From NCBI RefSeq assembly GCF_035046485.1, contig NC_085136.1, forward strand, positions 292,927,080 to 292,991,079: DNA of 64,000 bases. Direction: 5' to 3'. A model generated the notes under the pieces. It saw nothing but the letters and a program-made list of their open reading frames with translations. It searched no databases and was not told the origin of the DNA. Of this stretch, positions 34,005 through 44,816 are shown piece after piece. Position 1 is the first letter of the stretch. Every line of letters starts with the position of its first letter. A program made the translations under genes and the position numbers. Origin of the DNA: Aedes albopictus (lineage: Eukaryota; Arthropoda; Insecta; Diptera; Culicidae).

Positions 34005-34300
34005 GTCCTTAATTGACGGGCCCAGAATCAAAAAGTGACCATTTTGTCGATTTTGAACTAAGCATATCAAAAAAATCTTCAGATTTCAAGCTTTCAGGAA
34101 CTTCTTTAAGATTGTTTCTGCGATGGTTAGAAAAAAATACAATAAATTAGAGAAAATTGTGTTGATTTTGAAACTCCATAAATTTTGTATGGAATGAAAA
34201 ATTGGTCAAAGACTTTAAACCTCATTTACTCGAAAGTGAGTTATTGTCACTTACACCCCTTTGCTTCTAACCCCCCTCATTTGCTTTCTATAAAGGTCAT
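34005..34300 (+). repeat. Dispersed repeat, copy with empty CACTA-like target site
   Basis: Collinear with 55838-55895 joined to 56577-56725: CAGAATCAAA, GCATATCAAA, TCTTCAGATTTCAAGCTTTC, GACTTTAAACCTCATTTAC. At about 34067-34075 the sequence runs uninterrupted where the other copy holds the 678-bp CACTA-like element. Confidence 0.75.
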
Positions 34301-34439
34301 CTTTGAATACTTGGACATATGTGTTAGCACAGCTCCGTACCACCCTTCAACGGCGCAACCAGGATGCACCATGCGGTCCACACAGGGCAAGGCAACACCG
34401 TTGGATGGATCAACCGCAAAGCATAGATGACAGAAGGTA

Positions 34440-35363
34440 CAGGGGATGGCCAAAATGTTTGGGATAGGCAACTTTTTTTCTCCCACAAAAAAAATTCAAC
34501 ATGCTGTAACTTTTCATAGAGTACATCAAAAAATCTCAAAATTTGACTGTTTGTCAACCTATTATATGTGCATCATTGGTACAAATTTGGGCTCGATTGA
34601 TTAATGTTTCGCAAAGTTAGAACCGTTAGGATATAACACTATTTTTAAGACAACTCATTTTTGAGCTGTCATATCTCGGAAACAAGTAAACCGAATTGAA
34701 TGAAATTTTAAACGTAAACTAACAATATGAATATGCTTCACAATCGATTAAAACATAAGTACTTTTAAAACTTTGAAAAAAGTTATCATGGATTGACACT
34801 TTTTTGCATTTTTCTCGAAAAAATGTATTTTTCTATATCAATGTCAATAAATTTTAGTGTTGATATCCAAAGATTTTCCACTTCTGTTCTCAAGTTATCT
34901 CTAATCAGATATATTAGAGCCTATTTAGATTGACGAAAGAACACATTTAGTAATTTTTGAGTGGTACTGTAAATTTGACTTATTTTCCTCTATATGGGTA
35001 ACAATTTCAACCCGGTATAACTTAATTCGCCGTGAGAAAATATTACATTTTATAACGTCGTATTGAGTATCAATATATTGTTGATAAACGTTAAAAATTT
35101 CATTCAATTCGGTCCACTGGTTTCCAAGGTATGACAGTTCAAAAATGGGTTGTCTAAAAAATGGTGTTTTACCCGAACGGTTCTAACTTTGCGAAACATT
35201 AATCAATCGAGCTCAAATTTGTACCAATGATGCACATATAATAGGTTGACAAACAGTCAAAATTTGAGATTTTTTTATGCACTCTATGAAAAGTTACAGC
35301 ATATTGATTTTTTTTTGTGGGAGAAAAAAAGTTGCCTATCCCAAACATTTTGGCCATCCCCTG
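34440..35363. mobile_element. 924-bp foldback MITE with TA duplication in the 5' LTR
   Basis: Inverted termini CAGGGGATGGCCAAAATG match perfectly and the inversion extends far inward over several hundred bases. TA flanks both ends (34438-34439, 35364-35365). The 3' LTR shows the unoccupied site, with one TA at 41160-41161 in the same context (CAGAAGGTATGTTTGG). Non-coding, Tc1/mariner-type by target duplication. Confidence 0.92.
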
Positions 35364-35570
35364 TATGTTTGGTGTGAGAGGGAGATGGTGTATTTTTGCT
35401 AGTATGTAAACAGTAAATAAAAATACAGGAAAAAAATTACGAAATGGTCAACATAGACTTAGATTAAAAGCAATGAAATTTGAGGTCGTTGAAGTAAATT
35501 GAAAGTTAAAGTGAAATTAGCGTTTAAATAGTAGTTTGCGTACTATTATGGTGTAATCGCGGTTTCAAGG

Positions 35571-37425
35571 TGTTACATCCCGAGAACGAAGTATTTCTAG
35601 TGGTAAATAATAACGACCGAGTGTGTTCATTGTCAAGCTAAAACTAAAAGATCTTTATTGCTCCTCATACATTCTGTCCTCTGTGCTTCTCACTTTATTT
35701 GAGAACCCTTCGAGGGGTTCGGTGCTTTTACCGAATGGCTTACTAGCCACTACAACTCCTCATCCCTTAAGCTGAAGCTAGTTAAAATCGATTATAACTG
35801 CAATATTCTGACAGCAAAATATGTTCATGCTTTACCAGGGTCTTTACCTATAAATTCGAAAGCTTATTCAATAATACAGTTAAGCTGTTTTTTTTTACAA
35901 ACGCCTCAATAAACTATTTCCTATTATATCCGGAACTCGATTCAAAGGCGACCTTCTTTAACGTTACTGCAGCCACTTCACAACGACATGGATCCTCGGT
36001 CAAGTCTTCAATATCATGCACGTGCGTCGTACGTGGAATAGTACACAAAATCACATAATCCGATGCAGGACATCTTCTCATTCTGGTTTGGTTGTATCGT
36101 ACTCACTGGATGCAGGTATCACAAAATGATTCAGCTTCTCCGATTATCCTTTCCCCCATTTGAGACGATGATCTGATCCGTACACCTCTGATCACAACAA
36201 AAATACAAAATAAGATAGCAGTGGTAAAACCACAAGCAAAGGCACGTATGATGGCCACCGATGTTCCAATCACAACCAAGAAAAATGCAATTTTCTCTGC
36301 GATGAGTCATCAACTGACAAAAATCCGCAGTAAAACATCTATATGCATCACACGACGATTGAAACAAACAACAGCAATTATGTACTGCGTTGTACATCCG
36401 AACACAAAACAGCGCGCAGCACCAAGTGAAATGCACTTTTTATCTCTTCTTTCTAGTCTTCTGGAGCAAAACAACAGATGCGAAAACAAAACACACACAG
36501 TCAAAAATCGGGTAGTGGCGATTTTACCACCCGGCGACCACAGTTGATCGTCATATATGTTGTGATCGTGGGTTGCGCTCGTTGCGCTTCGTGCAATGGA
36601 ATAAATGAGAATGGCATTCAAAAAAATACAAGATGACGAAAAATGTAACAAACAAAAACCATCATTTCCCATAGGAAAAAAAAGCCATCTAGAAAAAAAA
36701 CGCTATTGTAAAAAACCAAAATGGTCAGCGCCAAAATCAGCAATAAAAAGCATTCACTTCACACGCCATGCTCAAAAAAAAAAAATGCACTCTACTGCAT
36801 TAGTAGATTTTCATGCATAGTTCGTACAAAAACTGTTATCAAAAATACTACATTGCCTCCTGTTAAAGCCAGGTTTGCCAAAAAATCACGCCAAAAGCAG
36901 AAAAAAAAAACACCAGCGGTCGTGAAAAGTACGAACATTAAAATAAAAGTGACATGCACATCTCATATACACAACACGACAAAAAAAATCACAGGCACGC
37001 TTATCGCCATATCACAATCACTTAGAAAAAATCACGCCAAAAGGTATTAATCGCCCGTGGCCGTGAAAATTACTAACAAAAATCACATTAAAAGTGCACA
37101 GCTGTCGGGGTCGTTAAGGCAATAAAATCACAGCACGCATGTCGCCATCGGAATTTGCACTAAAAATTCATGCCAAAGGCAACAAATGCCGGCGAACGCG
37201 AAAAACACCGTACAAATTCCGACATTTCTCCTCGTCGACACTGTTACATCCCGAGAACGAAGTATTTCTAGTGGTAAATAATAACGACCGAGTGTGTTCA
37301 TTGTCAAGCTAAAACTAAAAGATCTTTATTGCTCCTCATACATTCTGTCCTCTGTGCTTCTCACTTTATTTGAGAACCCTTCGAGGGGTTCGGTGCTTTT
37401 ACCGAATGGCTTACTAGCCACTACA
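35571..37425 (-). mobile_element. Non-autonomous copia-like LTR element with identical LTRs
   Basis: Two 184-bp LTRs (35571-35754, 37242-37425) read the same at every position I compared. The 5-bp duplication CAAGG flanks the element (35566-35570, 37426-37430), and the 3' LTR of the host element has the single-copy site. I place it on the minus strand because a purine tract (GGGATGAGGAG) lies next to the LTR at 35755-35767, and AATAAA signals occur in the LTR on that strand. The 1487-bp interior has no gag/pol, only diverged ~120-bp repeats (AAAATCACGCCAAAAG phrases). Calling it copia-like is inference from LTR style and 5-bp duplication. Confidence 0.85.
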
Positions 37426-37490
37426 CAAGGTACATTCGAGGTAAGGAAAACTTGCTATACACAAATATGTGAATTCTAGAGTGTTCTATT

Positions 37491-38553
37491 TTGGAAATTC
37501 AGTACTCGGAGCAGACGAAGCTGGGGACAGGACTCTTGAAGAAAAAGTCGAGGAATGGAAAGCCTGGAAAAGCGGGTGCGAAGGTAGCGGACTTCAAAGA
37601 TCCGAGAGGAGCGTACCAGAAACACTCGACTCCGAAAGTTTGTCGCAAACTGTCACTGAAGCCGGTTGGAGGTCCATTCAGTCTTCCGGAGAGTTTTTTG
37701 ATCGGGCGCGGTGGAGATTCGATGTCACTCGGACGACCAGGGGTTCCCAAACCCGAGAAGGTGAAAACAACCAAGTAGATGAAGAAAGTGGTGGAAGTAG
37801 TCGAGTCGGAAAGCGCGAGTTCCGAAGAAGAAGAGTCCGCTGAAAAGGTGGAAAGCTGCGAAGTAGAAGAAGAATGTTCCAGCAAAGAAGAGAAGAGCTC
37901 GGCAGAGGAGGAAGATAGCAGCGAAGAAAGTTCGGAAATTCCTGTCCAGGAAGTTGCCAACGTTTTCTGGCAGGATGGAAGAATGGCCGATGTTCATCAG
38001 CAGCTACGAGATGTCGAAAAAGGCGTGCAGCTTTTCCGACGTGGAGAATTTGGTACGGCTACAGGAGTGCCTGAAAGGAGAGGCCCTGGAGGTGGTGAGG
38101 AGCAGACTACTTCTGCCGAAGTCCGTCCCGAAGATTATCGAGACGCTGCGCATACTGTACGGCAGGCCAGAGCGACTTCTCAACATGCTATTAGCAAAGG
38201 TTCACAATGCAGCGCCACCGAAAGCGGATCGGCTGGCAAGTTTCATCAACTTCGGAGTGGCAGTTCAGCAGCTTGCTGATCACCTAGAAGCGACCGGGCT
38301 AACGACGCACTTTGTCAACCCGATGCTGATCCAGGAGCTGATGGAGAAGCTAACGGCTGGCACCCAGCTGGAATGGGTACGGTATCGCAGGAAGAGTGGT
38401 GACGCTGCGGACGTTATCCAACTTCCTGCCAAGGATCGTAAAGGACGCCAGCGAAGTTGCTGCGTACGGAGAAGGAACCCCCCGTTCCGGAGAATCCGGA
38501 TCGAGAAGAGGATTGACGAGCAGAACGCACGACGGCTACGTGCCTTCGCATGA
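37491..38553 (+). pseudogene. BEL/Pao gag remnant (DUF1759-type)
   Basis: An N-terminal basic region (37491-37778) ends in a stop. It is followed in the same frame by an acidic Ser/Glu-rich linker (37779-37950). After a frame change (37954 on) comes the conserved Gag block: FSGRMEEWPMF, RLQECLKGEA and LRILYGRPE, typical of the DUF1759 Gag domain of Pao elements. In life this polyprotein forms the particle that packages the element RNA. At least two frameshifts and one stop break it here. Confidence 0.85.
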
Positions 38554-38776
38554 CATGGAAGAGAGTAGGAGTTCGAGTCCACCCAGGAGGGAGCGGAAGC
38601 CTTGTCGGATTTGTGGCACAGTGGATCACCGGATCCGGAACTGCGACTGCGAGAAGTTTCGGAAGCTCCAGCTCGGAGAGCGATGGGAAGCTGTGCGCAG
38701 ATGGAAGCTATGCCAACTCTGCCTGAATGAGCACAGTATTACTGGCTGTAAGCTAAGCTTCCGCTGCAACAACTGA
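38554..38776 (+). pseudogene. BEL/Pao Gag zinc-knuckle region
   Basis: In the third frame relative to the preceding blocks, the sequence shows CRICGTVDHRIRNC (CX2CX4HX4C, a canonical CCHC knuckle) and then CQLCLNEHSITGC (CX2CX3HX4C). These nucleic-acid-binding knuckles close the Gag part of Pao elements. The frame begins around 38396 and stops at 38776. Confidence 0.85.
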
Positions 38777-38879
38777 AACTGAAGGCTGCGAGGAGCGCCA
38801 CAACCCGCTGCTTCATTTTGTCAACCGTGATTTCCCGGATGATGCCAGTCACTTTGCACTACGGCAAATATTCCGTGAA

Positions 38880-39646
38880 TACAATCGCGTTTCTGGACGG
38901 AGGATCGTCATATACGCTGGTCGAAAAGGCACTGGTGAATCGACAAGGAGTTCAAGGCATAACACTGCGCGTGACTCGGACTGCCTGAGTTTCCAGAATG
39001 GAGGAAGGTTCGCAGTGCGTGAGTCTGTTCATTTCGGCGAGAGGATCCACACAACGCTTCCATGTCAAGAGTGCTCACACAGCAGAGAGCAGCCACGGTA
39101 GCTATATCGGAAGTGGTGAAGAAATACGTACATCTCCAAGGCCTACCGATCAGCGATGTACAGAAAACCGCTCCACAAATTTTGATCGGGTTGAAGGACA
39201 TCCATCTTTTCGCGCCGTTGGAATCGCGGATTGGCCAACCGGAGGAGCCAATAGCAGTGAGGTCGAAGCTGGGTTGGACCGTATATGGGCCGACGGGACC
39301 GGGAAACGTGATCAACGGAATGATGGCGCATCATTCGTGCAGCCCGGTGTCCCATCAGGAGTTACATGATCTGCTGAAGATTTCCCACACACCGGAGGAG
39401 TCCGGCATTTCCACCGCCTTGCTTCCGGAGCCGGGAGAAGACAGAAGAGCGATGGAGATGTTGAAGAAGTCGACGAGGAGCATCAGCGATCGTTTCGTGG
39501 CAGGTCTGCTTGGGAAGAACGATGACACCGAAGCTACCGACAGCTACCCTATAGCGGTGAAGACGTCGACGTTCGAAAAGCGACAGAGGAAGGATCCCGA
39601 GATCAATGCCAAAGTCAACTGCGTGATCGCTTCGCAACTTTGGTGA
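38880..39646 (+). pseudogene. BEL/Pao protease remnant
   Basis: FLDGGSSYTLVEKA near 38895-38935 is the aspartic-protease active-site region of Pao elements (a D-S/G-G-S type motif). The following frame (39062-39646) has the typical downstream block, PQILIGLKDIHLF and RSKLGWTVYGP. The frame ends just where the linker to the reverse transcriptase would start. Confidence 0.8.
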
Positions 39647-39649
39647 AGA

Positions 39650-40930
39650 CTACGTATACGAAGCGACGGCGTTGGAGCGGCTAGCGTTAGAGTGCAGCAA
39701 GGTATGACACGTTCCGCTGAACATCGTCAGCAATCCGAGCGAGAAGAAGAGCAACTGTATCCAAAAGCTTCCGGAAGAGGAATGTGTCCGCGTTTCCCGA
39801 TACTGTTCCCGTAGCTCACAACTGAATGTTTTCGTTGACTCATGCCGTGACGCATACGGTGCCGTGGCGTACTTCCGCTTCGAGGCAGCCACCGGGCCGG
39901 TATATTTGCTCGTGAGGGCGAGGTCGAAACTTTCGCCGTTGCAGTACACGTCCATAGTTCGGCTGGAGCTGCAAGCTGAAGAGTTAGGAGCGAGGCTAAT
40001 GAACTCTGTCGTTATGACAATTCCGTAGGAAATGAATCGGGGAGATCCGCAGTTTAATGAGGCTTGCAGAATGGAGATTAGTGCAGACGAAGTGCAACGT
40101 GGCCGACGCGTTGACGAAGTGGAAGAAACTGAATGGCCTGCGTTCAGATGGACCATAGTTTCGTAGAGGGTTCCTGTACCAACCGGAGGAGTGCTGGCCA
40201 GAGCAACAGAGAGAATTTCCGAATACTATCGAGGAGATCCGTGCGTGTCTTTAAAAGAAACTGGTGCCATTGGAACGAGAAAAGTACCAGAAAGTGGCGA
40301 AGTACTTTTGGAGGTCGGCCCAGGCCGATATCTTCGAGGAAGAAGTCTTCATCTTGTCGAAGAACCAGAAGCAGCGGTATCAGCAGCAACAAGTGAAGAA
40401 GAGCAGTAGCCAGTACAATTTAAGTTCGTTCCTAAATGCGTGGTGTAGAAGAGTTGTCGCGCGTAACACTGCATCTGTCAAGGTTGGAAGAGGCAGCACT
40501 GAAAGGTGCGGAACGACGGGCGGACGATAACCGACGAAGTGATGACGACGAAAGCTGAGGCCGAAGACCTTAATACCCGGTCGCTAACGTACGTTGGTCT
40601 GGAACCAGAAGCGGAGGAAGCGTTGACGCCGAACCGTTTTGTTCGCGGCGTTGGCGCGATCGGCAAGGAGCGTTCCGTTCCAACTAAGAGCAAGGTCGAA
40701 GCACTGCAGGACCGCTACAATCGATCACAATGCCTAGCGGACAAGATGTGGGCTCTGTGGTCTTCCAAGTATCTTCCAGGTTTTAACCAGCACACCGGGA
40801 GGCTTTCCGAGTTGCGGCCACTAGCGTGTAACAACCTGGTGAACACCGTCGATGACGTCGTGTGGAAAAGCTGGGTCCGGGGCACCGTAACGGACGTCTT
40901 TCCGGGCGCGGGCGGCAGAATCCTACAGAG
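39650..40930 (+). pseudogene. BEL/Pao Pol C-terminal remnants (RNase H region and integrase), RT deleted
   Basis: After 39650 the translation jumps to an RNase-H-region block (LNVFVDSCRDAYGAVAYFR, about 39820-39880). Integrase-associated segments follow (LYQPEECWPEQ, about 40170-40205; RSLTYVGLEPEAEEALTP, about 40577-40630; KYLPGFNQH, about 40770). I find none of the reverse transcriptase core motifs, so roughly 1 kb or more of coding DNA has been lost. Pieces are in different frames. Confidence 0.78.
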
Positions 40931-41039
40931 GATATGATTAAGGGAAAGTTTAGAAGGCCGGTGACAAGACTGGCAGTGCTCGTAGTGCAGAAGGGTAAAT
41001 CCGGTGCAGCCAAGGAGCCCCACCAGAGTTACGGGAGGG

Positions 41040-42276
41040 TGTGTGTTAACACAGCTCCGTACCAACCTTCAACGGCATAACCAGTGCGCTGCATGCGGTC
41101 CACACAGGACAAGGCAACACCGGTGGATGGATCTACCGCAAAGCATAGATGTCAGAAGGTATGTTTGGTGTGAGAGAGAGATGGTCTATTTTTGCCAGTA
41201 AACAGTAAATAAAAATAGGGGAAGAAAAATTAGGAAATGGTCAACAAAAACTTAGATTGAAAACAATGAAATTTGAGGTCGTTGAAGTAAATGAAAAGTT
41301 AAAGTGAAATAAGCGTTAAAATAGTAGTTTGCGTGCTATTAACCCTTAGAGCCCCAGGACAAACTTCTTTTTTTAATCGTCTGATACTCAGGATCTGTAA
41401 AATATAAAAATAAGCGGTTTTCACTATGATCGATGGGAAGAGTTGTACTTCATGTAAGAGTAGTTGTCAAACCGGAAGCCCATGTTTGAACCTGATTTTG
41501 CACCGGAAATAAGTGTTCCCTGGTGCTATGTTTGGCGATATGTTCTACAGCTGCTTTTTGGCTACTGTTTCAATAATTAGCTGTTAATTCTCGGTAGATC
41601 AATCAAGGTGGAATCTAAATCTGGTCCTAAACGCCTAAAAGAATGCAATGATCTAGTAGTAATTCGTTGGCTAAAAGTATGACCCGTGTTTTAATTTCAG
41701 GTGGATTGATCACATGAGTGATACTTTTAAAAGAAGGGCACAAATATACGAAACAAATGCTTCATACACGCCAAACTTCTAAAATCATCTTTTCAGGTGC
41801 AAAATGATTATGATCACGAAATTGGGTCTTAGGGAGTCCTACCGGAAGTACACTACTGGGGCCAAGTTTCAGATGCAATTCATGCTAGAAAGTAGCCTCA
41901 GCATTGTGTTCTAGCGTTGGCCTTTCATTTCAAGTTGTTAAAGATTTCAGAATTATTATAAAATACCAGATTCATAGACGACTCGCCAAAACATTGCACC
42001 AGGGAACACTTATTTCCGCTGCAAAAGCAGGTTCAAACATGGACTTCCGGTTTGAAAACTACTCTTACATGAAGTACAACTCTTCCCATCGATCATAGTG
42101 AAAACCGCTTATTTTTATAGTTTACAGATCCTGAGTATCAGACGATTAAAAATAAGAAGTTTGTCCTGGGGCTCTGAGGGTTAAGGAGTAATCGCGGTTT
42201 CAAGGTACATTCGAGGTAAGGAAAACTTGCTATACACAAATATGTGAATTCTAGAGTGATCTATTTTGGAAATTCA
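41040..42276 (+). repeat. 3' LTR of the BEL/Pao element, carrying one insertion
   Basis: LTR pieces 41040-41342 and 42185-42276 align with the 5' LTR. They provide the empty sites for the TA-type MITE and for the copia-like element. Confidence 0.88.
41343..42180. mobile_element. piggyBac-like foldback MITE with TTAA duplication
   Basis: Termini CCCTYAGAGCCCCAGGAC are inverted with one mismatch over about 27 bp. The inversion continues for close to 200 bp (the GGAACACTTATTTCC region at both sides). TTAA flanks both ends (41339-41342, 42181-42184). TTAA duplication with CCC termini is the hallmark of piggyBac elements. No transposase frame; 838 bp. Confidence 0.9.
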
Positions 42277-42299
42277 CAATTTCTCTGCATAGTAGGGGC

Positions 42300-42459
42300 T
42301 TGTACCATTTGGGCAGGTGTACCTTCTTGGGCACTATATACTTTATTATATAATTTTTGGCGCACGGTTCAAAATTTCAAATCAATCGGCTTGAAATTCA
42401 CTTAGTTATTAGTATTACGGTAAGCGCACAGAATAGGAACATTTGCCCAAATGGTACAA
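42300..42459. mobile_element. MITE with CCATTTGGGCA termini (copy 1)
   Basis: TGTACCATTTGGGCA on the left and its inverted counterpart on the right. Interior contains AATCGGCTTGAAATT. Flanked by TA if the element is taken from CCATTT to AAATGG. A relative lies at 46089-46274. Confidence 0.7.
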
Positions 42460-43395
42460 TACCCTTTTGCCTGTAAAATTCGTGAAAAATATGAAAACAA
42501 CGAACCAAAGCATTGAAAGAAGCTGATGTATCAAAAAGCAGTTAGGCCTTTTTCAAACGTTGATTTTCGAATGTGCTTAGAGCTGAATCAGAGTGTTGAT
42601 CAAGATTGAGAAATAAGTTCGTAGCATACCTGCCAACATGACGCCTAAATGACGGTCTTAACAGGCATGCCAAAATTCCCGCTAAATTGTTTAAACATTC
42701 ATGACCCGGCGCGGCGGAAAGGCATTTGCCCACCAGCCAGCCCCAACCAGCTGAGTCGGCATTGACTTCAGTTTCTCAACGAACTGACTGAGTAATGTAA
42801 GGATTGTATGATTCGTTTACCACCCTGTTTCGCGAATAATGAAAAGAATACAACGCAATGTCTGATTCCGACCCACAGTCTTGCTGGTGGGATCACTCCG
42901 GGACCCAAGGATCTGCTGAGAAGCCGCATACTCGACCAGCTTCTTGCAATTCGTTTTTCTTCACCTGGGAAAATAAAAGAAGAGAACGAACTAAAATAAA
43001 TGTCTAGCACCGTTCGTTTCACGACGGGAAATCCCGGAACAATGACATCGTTGGCGGACGCGTTGATGGTTTCGGTTGCTGGTCAGGTTGTGGGTTTCCT
43101 GCAGGAAACGCAATTCTTTCGATAACTGATTCCCGATTGGATTGTGCGGGATGAATATTAAAACGTCAGCCAGACGACGCAACGAAGAGAAAACTGTTGG
43201 TGAAAAAAAAATGTTGCCTTAAACAAGAAGCTTTCGACTCAAGTGTTACCCGTGTTTGTTTCCCTTGGAGATTTTATTTCCGATGGTTGTGTTGAGAGGG
43301 AGTTTAGTTTCAAGGGGCACTGGCGAATTCTTCACTCGTTATATCTCTGAAGGAGCTCTCGGTTCAATCCTTAGAGTAATTTCTGAGAAAAAATA
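42460..43395. other. Stretch without a supported gene
   Basis: Ordinary sequence; short frames on both strands at 42768-43022 without motifs. A GGCGCGGCGGAA phrase (about 42708) also occurs near 33038, hinting at another dispersed repeat. Confidence 0.35.
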
Positions 43396-43399
43396 TTGA

Positions 43400-44737
43400 A
43401 AGAACAAAAGTGATGTTCGGAACTACAGGGGTATTACATCATTGTGTGCTGGCTCCAAGCTATTCGAGACGATAATCAACAACTACCTTTTTGCGCGGAC
43501 AAAGACGACAATTTGCACTGCCCAGCATGGGTTCTATCCTGGCAGGTCAGTTACGACTAATCTTCTTTGCTTCACCTCAACCTGCATCAACCAGCTAGAA
43601 AATGGAAAACAAGTTGACGCAATCTACACCGATTTGAAGGCAGCTTTCGACAAAATCGACCATCGTATTTTATTATGCAAGTTGGCGAAGCTGGGTGCGT
43701 CGGACGACATGGTAAAGTGGCTGGAGACATACCTTTGCGGCAGAAAGCTTTGCGTCAGGATCGGATCGTACACTTCTACCTGGTTTACTAATTCCTCGGG
43801 CGTACCACAAGGGAGTAATCTTGGGCCGCTTCTCTTCGCACTTTACTTCAACGATGTCGCTGCTTTACTGGGCGTTGGATGCAGACTGATTTACGCTGAC
43901 GATCTCAAGATCTATGTTGTCGTTGAAAGTCTAGCCGACTGTGAACGATTGCAAGAACTACTAAACGCCTTCGCACGTTGGTGTGAAGTCAATCGCATGA
44001 CGCTCAGCATCAACAAATGCTTCGTGATAACCTTCCATCGTTGTACTGCTCCGATTCGCATGGATTACAAAATTGGCGACACATCTATTCAGCGTGTTAG
44101 TCAAGTAAAAGACTTGGGTGTACTGCTCGATTCTAGACTTTCCTTTAATGAGCATCGCTCGAAAATCATCGATCGGGCAAATCGACAGCTGGGGTTCATT
44201 ATGCGAACAGCCAAAGATTTTGATGACATCCGGTGCCTAAAAACACTCTACACGTCGCTTGTTCGGTCTATTTTGGAAACGTCATCCGTTGTATGGTGTC
44301 CATATCAAGCAAGCTGGGTGGACAGGTTGGAACGAATTCAAAAACGGTTTGTGCGTTATGCCCTACGACGACTTCCTTGGAGGGACCGTACAAATCTGCC
44401 ACCATACGTTGACAGGTGTTGCTTACTCGGAATTGAAACTCTTGAGCAACGCCGGATCATTCAACAAGCTGTTACCGCTGCGAAGATATTAAATGGTGAA
44501 ATAGACTGTCCGAATCTTCTCGCAAGGCTATCTCTGAACGCTCCCAACAGAATTCAACGCAGAAGTCTTGAACGGATGCTGGCTACACAATTTCATCGTT
44601 CAGTGTATGGCTATAACGAACCAATGTCCTCTATTATAAGTGCCTTTAATAATGTAGCCTATTTGTTCGAATTTGGAATGTCTTCAACGCTGTTCAGAAG
44701 CCACGTCAAACGTTCAATGCACCCAAATAATGTTTAA
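43400..44737 (+). CDS. Non-LTR reverse transcriptase, C-terminal part, frame open
   Basis: The frame is open from 43400 to a TAA at 44735-44737 with no stops or shifts. Numbering from the codon at 43442: motif A is DLKAAFD (64-70), motif B SGVPQGSNLGP (119-129), motif C YADD (151-154), followed by the thumb region DLGVLLDSRLSF. Upstream residues RNYRGIT belong to the conserved RT start, so most of ORF2 including the endonuclease is missing. The protein would copy element RNA at nicked target DNA, but this copy cannot start normally and is a dead-on-arrival insertion. The motifs fit the Jockey/CR1 group; exact clade not certain. Confidence 0.88.
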   Translation, partial: KNKSDVRNYRGITSLCAGSKLFETIINNYLFARTKTTICTAQHGFYPGRSVTTNLLCFTSTCINQLENGKQVDAIYTDLKAAFDKIDHRILLCKLAKLGASDDMVKWLETYLCGRKLCVRIGSYTSTWFTNSSGVPQGSNLGPLLFALYFNDVAALLGVGCRLIYADDLKIYVVVESLADCERLQELLNAFARWCEVNRMTLSINKCFVITFHRCTAPIRMDYKIGDTSIQRVSQVKDLGVLLDSRLSFNEHRSKIIDRANRQLGFIMRTAKDFDDIRCLKTLYTSLVRSILETSSVVWCPYQASWVDRLERIQKRFVRYALRRLPWRDRTNLPPYVDRCCLLGIETLEQRRIIQQAVTAAKILNGEIDCPNLLARLSLNAPNRIQRRSLERMLATQFHRSVYGYNEPMSSIISAFNNVAYLFEFGMSSTLFRSHVKRSMHPNNV

Positions 44738-44816
44738 ATTAGTATAAGTAACATTCATTAAGACTTATGTCAGATGGATTAATAACAAATAAATAAATAA
44801 ATAAATAAATAAAGAA
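43400..44816 (+). mobile_element. 5'-truncated non-LTR retrotransposon
   Basis: The element begins abruptly inside the reverse transcriptase domain and ends with a short 3' UTR and an (AAAT)n tail (44788-44815). AAAGAA-type sequence on both sides (about 43398-43405 and 44810-44816) may be a short target duplication. Surrounding sequence on both sides is the 12-bp-period array into which it inserted. Confidence 0.85.

Larger units (their letters stand above)
34320..37501 (+). repeat. 5' LTR of the BEL/Pao element, carrying two insertions
   Basis: The LTR pieces are 34320-34439, 35366-35570 and 37431-37501. They align to the 3' LTR pieces from TGTGTTARCACAGCTCC to TTTTGGAAATTCA with scattered substitutions, so the host element is not recent. 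Confidence 0.88.
34320..42276 (+). mobile_element. BEL/Pao LTR retrotransposon, decayed, with three nested insertions
   Basis: Two LTRs of about 395 bp net (34320-37501 and 41040-42276) bracket a 3.5-kb internal region with Gag, protease and C-terminal Pol remnants in BEL/Pao order. The 5' LTR is split by a TA-type MITE and a copia-like element, the 3' LTR by a piggyBac-like MITE. Internal frames are broken several times and the reverse transcriptase core is missing. Flanking target duplication is not clear (acata versus caatt). Confidence 0.9.

Noticed and set aside
36131..36672. Overlapping frames inside the copia-like element as a possible passenger gene
   Set aside because: Cys-rich by chance of composition, overlapping on both strands, no domain; the interior looks like non-coding repeats.
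34320..42276. A target-site duplication for the BEL/Pao element
   Set aside because: The five bases outside the two LTRs (acata, caatt) do not match, so none is claimed.
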